This document shows, piece by piece, positions 1 to 4,940 of a stretch of DNA of 7,166 bases (position 1 is its first letter; each line of letters opens with the position of its first letter). The position numbers and the translations under genes were made by a program. Below the pieces are notes generated by a model. That model saw only the letters and a program-made list of their open reading frames with translations, did no database searches and was not told the DNA's origin. This stretch comes from DATEDA01 sp035286595 (GTDB lineage Bacteria; Pseudomonadota; Gammaproteobacteria; Burkholderiales; SG8-39), in assembly GCA_035286595.1 (NCBI GenBank), contig DATEDA010000117.1, positions 1 to 7,166 of the forward strand. Reading direction: 5' to 3'.

Positions 1-359
1 CCGATCGCGTGGGTCGGCACCTGGCCGGTGATGATGACCATCGGGATCGAATCCATGTAGGCCGTGGCGATCCCGGTGACGGCGTTCGTCACGCCGGGGC
101 CCGAAGTGACCAGGCAGACGCCGACCTTGTTGCTCGCCCGCGAGTAGCCGTCCGCCGCGTGGGCGGCCCCCTGCTCGTGCCGGACGAGAACATGCTTGAC
201 CTTGTCCTGCTTGAACAGCTCGTCGTAGATGAAGAGCACTGCGCCGCCGGGGTAGCCGAAAACGACCTCCACCCCTTCGGCCTGCAGGCAACGGATGACG
301 ATCTCGGCACCGGTGAGTTCGGGGGCGGCCACCCGCGCCGTTGGGTCCAGGCGATCCAT
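1..359 (-). CDS. ilvB: acetolactate synthase large subunit, N-terminal part (partial at window edge)
   Basis: Thiamine-diphosphate enzyme that condenses two pyruvates to acetolactate (or pyruvate plus 2-oxobutyrate), the first common step of valine, leucine and isoleucine synthesis, in the cytosol with a small regulatory subunit. The visible 119 residues are the start of the N-terminal TPP-binding pyrimidine domain: LTGAEIVIRCL at 15-25, then VVFGYPGGAVLFIYDEL at 32-48, RHEQGAAHAADGYSRA at 60-75 containing the catalytic glutamate (Glu62) that activates the cofactor, and VTSGPGVTNAVTGIATAY at 84-101. These are family hallmarks. The ATG at 359 is preceded by AGGGA (minus strand, 369-365) with a 5-base spacer. 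The reading frame runs off the left edge, so the FAD-binding and C-terminal TPP domains lie outside. A sigma70-like promoter sits about 40-70 bases upstream. ilvB versus ilvI naming cannot be decided here; ilvN and ilvC would be expected next, beyond the window. Confidence 0.95.
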   Translation of the reverse strand, partial: MDRLDPTARVAAPELTGAEIVIRCLQAEGVEVVFGYPGGAVLFIYDELFKQDKVKHVLVRHEQGAAHAADGYSRASNKVGVCLVTSGPGVTNAVTGIATAYMDSIPMVIITGQVPTHAI

Positions 360-370
360 GCAAGTCCCTA

Positions 371-392
371 TTTCGTTGAATATTTGACGAAA
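371..392. promoter_or_regulatory. AT-rich interrupted dyad at the ilvB transcription start, possible operator
   Basis: A 22-bp imperfect palindrome with perfect outer arms TTTCGT and ACGAAA and a palindromic AATATT core; only the seventh and eighth positions of each half mismatch. It contains 6 G/C of 22, well below its surroundings. It lies between the predicted transcription start (about 393) and the ribosome-binding site (369-365) of ilvB, where a bound regulator would block transcription. I do not recognise the regulator; the site does not clearly match the Lrp consensus. On the ilvB transcript the two central mismatches are C-A pairs, so an RNA hairpin is less favoured than a DNA-binding site. 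Confidence 0.4.
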
Positions 393-399
393 ACGATAG

Positions 400-428
400 A
401 AGGTAAAGGCTCGGTGCAGTTTGGTCAA
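400..428 (-). promoter_or_regulatory. predicted sigma70-type promoter of ilvB
   Basis: On the minus strand, TTGACC (428-423) matches five of six bases of the -35 consensus. It is followed by a 17-base spacer and TACCTT (405-400) as a weaker -10. Transcription would start near 393, giving a leader of about 34 bases before the ilvB ATG at 359. The leader is too short for a classical ilv attenuator with leader peptide and terminator, so control is more likely at initiation. This is a sequence-based prediction only. Confidence 0.6.
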
Positions 429-490
429 GCCTCCGCCGGTGGCGGGTCCGCCGACCTGCGCCGGGGGATCTACAGGGGGGCTGGTCGCAT

Positions 491-508
491 CCCCAACTTT
501 CGTTGGGG
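491..508. other. perfect 7-bp hairpin in the ilvB/sigma intergenic region
   Basis: CCCCAAC (491-497) and GTTGGGG (502-508) are exact complements around a four-base loop: TTTC on the plus strand and GAAA, a stable GNRA tetraloop, on the minus strand. There is no T-tract on either side, so it is not an intrinsic terminator. ATCCCC (489-494) could instead pair with GGGGAT (464-469), and GGGGGG (475-480) with the CCCCC at 509-513, so several exclusive folds are possible. It lies upstream of the predicted ilvB promoter and so would be transcribed only with the sigma gene, or from an unseen minus-strand promoter. Confidence 0.5.
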
Positions 509-555
509 CCCCCGCTCCGCCGCGCCAGCCGCCCCTTGTTCGTACGAGAGAATTT

Positions 556-577
556 CCCTCGGCCAAGAGGCCGAGGG
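556..577. promoter_or_regulatory. perfect 9-bp hairpin overlapping a strong ribosome-binding site
   Basis: CCCTCGGCC (556-564) and GGCCGAGGG (569-577) pair perfectly around the loop AAGA, and the T-A pair 555/578 extends the stem. On the plus strand the 3' arm runs into GAGGGAGG (573-580), the best Shine-Dalgarno-like sequence upstream of the sigma factor gene, nine bases before the ATG at 590. A folded transcript would therefore hide that site. No U-run follows, so it is not a terminator. Whether the ATG at 590 is used is unclear because it is not in the sigma frame. Confidence 0.5.
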
Positions 578-614
578 AGGTTTGATAACATGCCGCGCCA
601 CCCACCAGCGGGTC

Positions 615-1220
615 GTGCGCCTGGCTCGCGCACCCCACAACAAGGACGCCCCCCTGGCCTCGCGCAGCGAACTCTCCGACTTCCTCATCGGCGTCGAACG
701 GCGGGCATTCAAGCAGGCCCTGTTCGCCGTCCGCGACGAGGAGGCCGCCCTGGACATCGTGCAGGACGCAATGCTCCGCCTTGCGGAGAAGTACGGGGCC
801 AAGCCGCCCGCCGAGCTGCCGCTCCTCTTCCAGCGCATCCTGCAGAACGCGATCCGTGACTTTTTCCGCAGGCGAAAGGTCCGGTCGCTGTGGATCACCC
901 TGCTCTCCGCGCTGACGCCGCATCGCGACGACGACGACGCGGACCCGCTGGAAACTTTGGAAAGCGTGGCCGGTCCTACCCACCAGCGCGGCCCAGAAGC
1001 CCAGGTCGAGCAGGTACAATTACTTGATTTGATTGAGACAGAAATCAAGAAGCTGCCGGCCCGTCAACGCGAGGCGTTCCTGCTCCGTTACTGGGAAGAA
1101 CTCGACGTCGCCGAAACCGCTGCCGTGATGGGGTGCTCGGAGGGCAGCGTGAAAACGCATTGTTCGCGCGCCGCGCACGCCTTGGCGGGCGCGCTCAAGG
1201 CCAAAGGCATCGAGCTGTGA
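615..1220 (+). CDS. ECF-like sigma-70 family RNA polymerase sigma factor
   Basis: Directs RNA polymerase to a specific promoter set. Counting from the GTG at 615 (201 aa), region 2 spans about 19-90: ELSDFLIGVERRAFKQALF, a DIVQDAM core helix (48-53), and LFQRILQNAIRDFFRRRKVR (71-90), which holds the -10 melting and recognition helices. An acidic linker with DDDDAD (105-110) follows, then region 4 at about 137-197 with LPARQREAFLLRYWEELDV, MGCSEGSVKTHCSRA and the helix-turn-helix that reads the -35. There are no regions 1 or 3, as in ECF sigmas. The start is uncertain: GTG 615 lacks a good ribosome-binding site; TTG 582 is in frame; CTG 654 has AAGGA seven bases upstream and gives an N-terminus close to the conserved ELSDFL; ATG 590 has the best site but is in another frame. 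Its stop overlaps the GTG start of the next gene, so translation is probably coupled. Function is firm; regulon unknown. Confidence 0.88.
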   Translation: MRLARAPHNKDAPLASRSELSDFLIGVERRAFKQALFAVRDEEAALDIVQDAMLRLAEKYGAKPPAELPLLFQRILQNAIRDFFRRRKVRSLWITLLSALTPHRDDDDADPLETLESVAGPTHQRGPEAQVEQVQLLDLIETEIKKLPARQREAFLLRYWEELDVAETAAVMGCSEGSVKTHCSRAAHALAGALKAKGIEL

Positions 1221-1618
1221 ACGAGCCGTTGCTTGCCCGCAAAATCAAGGACGCGCTTGACGCCGGCCTGAAGGTCTCGGCGGAAGCCTCCGCGCGCCTC
1301 GTGGCCGCGCGGGAGCGGGCGCTGGAGCGCCATCGCGCGCCGACCCCCGAGATGGCGTTCGCCGGCGGCGGGCGCACCGCAACCCGGCTCGCCGGCCCTG
1401 CCCAGCGGCTCACCCGCCTCCTCCTGCCCATCGCCTTCCTCGGTGTGGCGCTGGTCGGCCTGCATCAATGGCAAGAGCACCAGCGTGCAACGCGCATTGC
1501 GGCCCAGCAAGCCGCAGAGATCGAAGAGACCGATGCCCGGCTGCTGACGGGCGACCTCCCCATCAAGGCCTATCTCGACGAGGATTTCCAGGCATGGCTA
1601 AAGCGCTCATCGGAATAG
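1217..1618 (+). CDS. DUF3619-like single-pass membrane protein, possible anti-sigma factor
   Basis: Protein of 133 residues starting at a GTG whose last bases overlap the sigma factor stop (GTGA); AAAGG lies nine bases upstream. Residues 1-66 are hydrophilic and helix-prone, with LLARKIKDALDAGL (5-18) and a basic stretch ARERALERHR (31-40). RLTRLLLPIAFLGVALVGL (64-82) forms one membrane segment flanked by arginines on its N-terminal side, which by the positive-inside rule puts the N-terminus in the cytosol. Residues 83-133 would be periplasmic and end with LLTGDLPIKAYLDEDFQAWL (109-128), the most conserved-looking part and typical of what is annotated as DUF3619. No enzyme motif is visible. 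Topology and position directly after a sigma gene are those of an anti-sigma factor, but I see no recognised anti-sigma domain or zinc motif, so that role is inference. Confidence 0.8.
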   Translation: MNEPLLARKIKDALDAGLKVSAEASARLVAARERALERHRAPTPEMAFAGGGRTATRLAGPAQRLTRLLLPIAFLGVALVGLHQWQEHQRATRIAAQQAAEIEETDARLLTGDLPIKAYLDEDFQAWLKRSSE

Positions 1619-2091
1619 CCCTTTGGCTCTGCCTCGGAGTCTCGCTCGCGCACGCCCAAACCGCCAAGCAGAACCCGACCTGGGATCAGCTGACCGACGC
1701 CCAGCAGCGCATCCTCGCCCCGATCGAGAGCGCATGGGAGGCGCTGGACCCGCCGCGCAAGCGCAAGTGGCTTGGAATCGCGCAGCGCTACCCGAAGATG
1801 TCGCCTAAGGCGCAGGCGCGGCTCCAGCGGCGCATGCAGGAATGGGTGAGCCTCACCCCCGAGCAGCGCAGCGCAGCGCGCGACAAGTACAAGGAATTCG
1901 GGGAGCTCCCTGCGGTCCGCGAGAAGTGGGAGGAGTACAAGCAGGCGCGCGCCGCGGAGGATGCCCAGAAGGCCGGTGAAGCCGCAGCCGAGCCGGCCCC
2001 CGAGGGTACCTCCGAGACGGCGACCGAGACTCCCGCGGCGTTCGAGGGCACGAACCCGTCCGGAGCCACCGGGCTCCAGCAGCAGCAGTAG
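1594..2091 (+). CDS. exported DUF3106-like helical protein with LTxxQ motifs
   Basis: Protein of 165 residues. It starts at ATG 1594 inside the previous gene (25-base overlap), with AGGA nine bases upstream. A signal peptide is clear: MAKALIG, a hydrophobic core, then AHA before Gln22, a good signal peptidase I site, so the mature protein is periplasmic. Residues 28-118 are helical and Trp/Arg-rich: WDQLTDAQQRILAPI, RKRKWLGIAQRYPKMSP (55-71), RRMQEWVSLTPEQRSAARDKY (79-99). Two LTxxQ motifs (33-37 and 87-91) recall the Spy/CpxP family of periplasmic chaperones and sensors. From about residue 115 the chain becomes a low-complexity Ala/Glu/Pro/Thr tail ending in four glutamines encoded by four CAG codons before TAG. 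The domain is commonly annotated DUF3106; its molecular role is unknown to me. Context suggests an envelope function tied to the sigma factor two genes upstream. Confidence 0.82.
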   Translation: MAKALIGIALWLCLGVSLAHAQTAKQNPTWDQLTDAQQRILAPIESAWEALDPPRKRKWLGIAQRYPKMSPKAQARLQRRMQEWVSLTPEQRSAARDKYKEFGELPAVREKWEEYKQARAAEDAQKAGEAAAEPAPEGTSETATETPAAFEGTNPSGATGLQQQQ

Positions 2092-2104
2092 TCGCCTTCG
2101 CCCC

Positions 2105-2614
2105 GTGGCGCCCGAGGAGCCCCAGGCGCCCGCGTGGCGTCATCCCTCGCTCGCACGCCGGCTCGCGGCCATGGCGTACGAGTCGCTGATCGTCGCGGCG
2201 ATCCTGCTCGTCGCGAGCCTGGCCTTCATGGGCGCCACGACCTCCCGCCTGGAGGGGCCGGCGCGGCACCTCTTCCAGGCCTACCTCTTCCTGGTTCTCG
2301 GGCTCTACTTCGTGTGGTGTTGGCGGCGCGGGGGCCAGACGCTCCCGATGAAAGCCTGGAAGCTGCGCGTGGTCCGTCGGGATGGCGGACGGCTCGACAC
2401 GCCGCGCGCGGTGTTGCGCTACGTGCTTGCAGCGCTGGCCCTCGGCGCAAGCGTAGTGGCCGCAGCCGTGCTCTGGCGCGAGCCCGGGACGCGGCTCGCG
2501 TGGCTCGCCCTCGCCCCGGGCGCCCTCACGGTTCTATGGAGCCTCGTGGACGCCGAACGGCAGTTCCTGCACGACCGGCTCGCGGGAACCAGGCTCGTGA
2601 TGAGCGACGGGTAA
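2105..2614 (+). CDS. RDD family integral membrane protein
   Basis: Small polytopic inner-membrane protein, 169 residues from the GTG at 2105, 13 bases after the previous stop. Membrane segments lie at about 27-42, 56-72, 104-124 and 131-148. RDD hallmarks are present: a basic RRLAAMAYE stretch (18-26) entering the first segment, GQTLPMKAWKLRVVRRDGG (77-95), and HDRLAGTRLV (156-165) at the C-terminus. The first aspartate that names the family appears replaced by glutamate (Glu26). An ATG at 2171 would give a shorter protein but would remove the RRL motif, so the GTG is preferred, although it has no clear ribosome-binding site and probably depends on coupling to the gene before it. RDD proteins have been linked to transport in some bacteria but have no general function. 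It closes the sigma cassette and runs convergently into lptG, 21 bases away. Confidence 0.85.
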   Translation: MAPEEPQAPAWRHPSLARRLAAMAYESLIVAAILLVASLAFMGATTSRLEGPARHLFQAYLFLVLGLYFVWCWRRGGQTLPMKAWKLRVVRRDGGRLDTPRAVLRYVLAALALGASVVAAAVLWREPGTRLAWLALAPGALTVLWSLVDAERQFLHDRLAGTRLVMSDG

Positions 2615-2635
2615 TCGGCGCGCGACGTTGGGCCC

Positions 2636-3709
2636 TCAGCGCCTCTCGACCCACCACATCATCACGATCCCGGTAAGGAGAAAGGCCGCGCTCGGAGCGG
2701 CCGCGGCAACGAAAGGTGGCCACCGGTCGAGGACGGCGAGGTGCGAGAACAGGGCGTTCAGGAAATGGAACAGGACCCCCAGCATCAGTCCGGCGAAGAC
2801 CTTCACCCCGACGCCGCCGGTGCGTACCTGGATGTAAGCAAAGGGAAGCGCTAGCGCCATCATCACGAGCGCCGCGAACGGGTAGATGAGCTTCTTCCAG
2901 AACGCGATCTCGTAGCGCTCGGTGCGCTGCTTGTTCGCGGCCAGGTGCTGGATGTACTGGTACAGGCCCCAGGCCGGCAGCTTCTCCGGAACCACCAGCA
3001 GCACCGACAGCATGTCCGGCGTCAACACCGACACCCAGTCGACCGAGGCTTGAGACCTGACCGTGGCGCCCGCATCGTTGAACTGGGTCTCCAGCACGTC
3101 CGACAGCCGCCAGGTGTTCGCGCCGACGTACCGGCCGGTCGCGGCCTGGCTGATCGAGAGCAGGCGAAAGTCCTTGTCGAACTCGTAGATCTTGACGCTC
3201 TTCAGCGTCGTGTCCGGCAGCACTTGGCCGACGTTGACGAACTGGGTGTCCGACTTGACCCACACCCCGGTGCGGAGCTCGGAGCCGACCGCCGACCCGA
3301 GCCGGTCGAGCCGGAGCCGCTGGGCGGCGCGCTCGGCCTCCGGCGCGATCAGCTCACCGACCAGGACCGTCAGCAGGACGAACACGATGCCGATCCGTGC
3401 GAGCGTTCCGGCGGCCTGCAGCGGCGAGAGCCCCGATACGCGCATCACCGTGTACTCGGAGTTCGCCGCGAGCATCGCCAGCACCACCAGCGTGCCGATC
3501 AGCACCGCGATCGGAAAGAGCTCGTAGGCGTGGCCGGGCGCGACGAGCGCGACGAACAGGAAGACCTGCGGCAGGCGATACGCGCCCCGGCCGACGTCGT
3601 CCAGCTCGTTCAGCAGATCGAAGAACGCGAAAACCCCGAGGAACGCGACGAACGCGAACGCGGTCGCCTTGTAGATCTCGCGGGCGAGATAGCGCGTGAC
3701 CGTCCTCAT
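2636..3709 (-). CDS. lptG: LPS export ABC transporter permease LptG
   Basis: Inner-membrane permease subunit (357 aa, close to E. coli's 360) that pairs with LptF and the ATPase LptB to extract lipopolysaccharide from the inner membrane and pass it to LptC and the periplasmic bridge. The N-terminal half carries three membrane segments (about 15-33, 58-82, 104-124) with the family stretch LNELDDVGRGAY (33-44) and NSEYTVMRVSGLSPLQ (83-98), the coupling-helix region that contacts LptB. Residues 125-265 form the periplasmic beta-jellyroll (for example GVWVKSDTQFVNVGQV, 148-163). Three more membrane segments follow (about 275-292, 303-324, 333-353). The ATG at 3709 overlaps the lptF stop as ATGA, so the pair is translationally coupled and expected in equal amounts. 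LptG rather than LptF is called from its order and the NELDDVG-type N-terminus. Confidence 0.95.
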   Translation of the reverse strand: MRTVTRYLAREIYKATAFAFVAFLGVFAFFDLLNELDDVGRGAYRLPQVFLFVALVAPGHAYELFPIAVLIGTLVVLAMLAANSEYTVMRVSGLSPLQAAGTLARIGIVFVLLTVLVGELIAPEAERAAQRLRLDRLGSAVGSELRTGVWVKSDTQFVNVGQVLPDTTLKSVKIYEFDKDFRLLSISQAATGRYVGANTWRLSDVLETQFNDAGATVRSQASVDWVSVLTPDMLSVLLVVPEKLPAWGLYQYIQHLAANKQRTERYEIAFWKKLIYPFAALVMMALALPFAYIQVRTGGVGVKVFAGLMLGVLFHFLNALFSHLAVLDRWPPFVAAAAPSAAFLLTGIVMMWWVERR

Positions 3710-4785
3710 CGCCGCAACCACAGCTTGAAGCCGAGCGTGTTGCGCCAGAGGAACAGGAACATCGTCAGCGCGAACATCGCGGCGTGCAGGACCCACCACC
3801 CGATCTCGAAGCGGACCCGGCCCTGGGCCACCCAGGCCTGCAGGATGCCCTGCAGGTTGCTGTACACCATGTACGCGAGCACCGCGAAGATCAGGTTCAC
3901 CGACCGGCTCGCTCGCGGGTTCACGAACGCGAGCGGGATCGCGAGGAGCGCAAGGTTGAGCGCGACGAACGGCAGCCCGATCCGCCACATCAGCTCTCCG
4001 CGCAGCTCGCCGCTCTTGGCGCCCAGCAGCTCCAGCGTCGGGACGGTTTTCGGATGGCGTCCGCGGACCGGCACCTCCCGCGCCTGGATGCGCTGCGCGA
4101 AGCGCTCGAACTCGACGACGCGGTACTCGCCGGTGCCGGGAATTCCGTCGTACTGCCGTCCGTTCAGGAGCACCGCGAACCGGTCGCCGTTGTCGGCCTT
4201 CTCGATGAAGCCCTCGCGGCTGACGAGGACGCCGCTCCGCCCGCGACGGTTGCTGGCGACGAAGATGTTGCGCACCAGCCCCTCCTCGCCGTCCACGCCC
4301 TCGACGAAGAACACCCGCTCGGCGTTCGACGACTCGCGGAACACGCCAGGCGCGATCCGCGACACCTCCTCGCGGTTCTCGAGCGTGCGCCGGTAGTCCT
4401 GGGCGCGCTGGTTCGCCCAGGGCGTGAGGAAGAGCGCGAGCAGCGTGACGAGCAGCACGATCGGCACTGCGAAGGCGATCACCGGCCGCACCCAGGCGGC
4501 GAGCGATACGCCGGCGGTCGACCAGACGACCATCTCGGAGTCGCGGTAGCTGCGGGAGACTGCCATCAGCACCGACACGAACAGCGTCAGCGCGAGCAGC
4601 ACCGGGAGGTAGTTGAGCGCCGTGAAACCGATCAGCGCGACGATCGCATCGGTCGGGATCTTGCCGCCGGCCGCGCGCGAGAGCATCCGCACCAGCTGCC
4701 CCGTCACCACGAGCGCGAACAGCACCGAGAACGTGGCGGCGGCGTACCCGCCGAGCTCGCGCAGCAGTGAGCGCTGGAAGATCAC
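3706..4785 (-). CDS. lptF: LPS export ABC transporter permease LptF
   Basis: Partner of LptG in the LptB2FG exporter; 359 residues from GTG 4785. Same plan as LptG: three N-terminal membrane segments (about 12-30, 50-75, 99-121), a coupling region SRSYRDSEMVVWSTAGVSL (77-95), a periplasmic jellyroll at about 122-265, with ALFLTPWANQRAQDYRRTLE (117-136) leading into it and the strand-rich GEYRVVEFERFAQRIQ (219-234), then three C-terminal segments (about 270-290, 297-315, 332-348). NPRASRSVNLIFAVLAYMVY (289-308) is characteristic of LptF. The frame stays open to 4938, but residues before VIFQRSLLREL are Pro/Arg-rich and unlike the family N-terminus (M-I-F-x-R-x-L-L-R-E), so the GTG is chosen despite a weak ribosome-binding site. 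It is first in its operon and divergent from pepA, the usual proteobacterial arrangement. Confidence 0.95.
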   Translation of the reverse strand: MIFQRSLLRELGGYAAATFSVLFALVVTGQLVRMLSRAAGGKIPTDAIVALIGFTALNYLPVLLALTLFVSVLMAVSRSYRDSEMVVWSTAGVSLAAWVRPVIAFAVPIVLLVTLLALFLTPWANQRAQDYRRTLENREEVSRIAPGVFRESSNAERVFFVEGVDGEEGLVRNIFVASNRRGRSGVLVSREGFIEKADNGDRFAVLLNGRQYDGIPGTGEYRVVEFERFAQRIQAREVPVRGRHPKTVPTLELLGAKSGELRGELMWRIGLPFVALNLALLAIPLAFVNPRASRSVNLIFAVLAYMVYSNLQGILQAWVAQGRVRFEIGWWVLHAAMFALTMFLFLWRNTLGFKLWLRR

Positions 4786-4874
4786 TCGGCGACCGGGCGG
4801 CGGCGTGGACGGGGGGGCGCGACCATCGGGTCCCGCCCCTTCCTCCCGGAGCGCGGGCGGCGAGCGGACATGCT

Positions 4875-4904
4875 TTGACGCGGGTGATTCGGTGCGTGGA
4901 TAAT
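4875..4904 (+). promoter_or_regulatory. predicted sigma70 promoter of pepA-holC
   Basis: TTGACG (4875-4880) and GATAAT (4899-4904) each match five of six consensus bases and are separated by 18 bases. Transcription would start near 4911, about 30 bases before the pepA ATG. It is the strongest sigma70-like promoter in the window. The GATTAT/ATTATC on the opposite strand at the same position could serve as a weak -10 for lptF with TTCGAT 18 bases upstream, in which case the divergent promoters would overlap, but that minus-strand signal is poor. Confidence 0.65.
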
Positions 4905-4940
4905 CAGCCTCGCCGCGACGAGCATCGAACGAAGCCACGC

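Noticed and set aside
433..452. Small hairpins CCGCC/GGCGG/CCGCC upstream of the ilvB -35
   Set aside because: Five-base G/C stems are expected by chance here, and no T-tract or known element accompanies them.
9..614. Long open plus-strand frame continuous with the sigma factor
   Set aside because: It runs antisense through ilvB and the intergenic region, encodes a composition unlike sigma N-termini, and the conserved protein starts only after about 650; it is a by-product of G/C-rich coding DNA.
590..859. Frame from the well-placed ATG at 590 as a separate gene
   Set aside because: Its product is Arg/Pro-rich, without recognisable features, and overlaps the sigma gene in another frame. It is kept only as evidence about the sigma start.
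2077..2088. Four CAG codons before the DUF3106 stop as a slippage-prone repeat
   Set aside because: Four units are too few to expect frequent slippage, and the low-complexity tail is probably tolerant of length change.
2945..4770. Long plus-strand open frames opposite lptG and lptF
   Set aside because: Arg/Asp/Glu-rich, low-complexity translations antisense to two clearly identified membrane protein genes.
4786..4938. N-terminal extension of LptF by 51 residues
   Set aside because: The extension is Pro/Arg-rich, covers the divergent promoter region, and LptF proteins normally start at the equivalent of GTG 4785.
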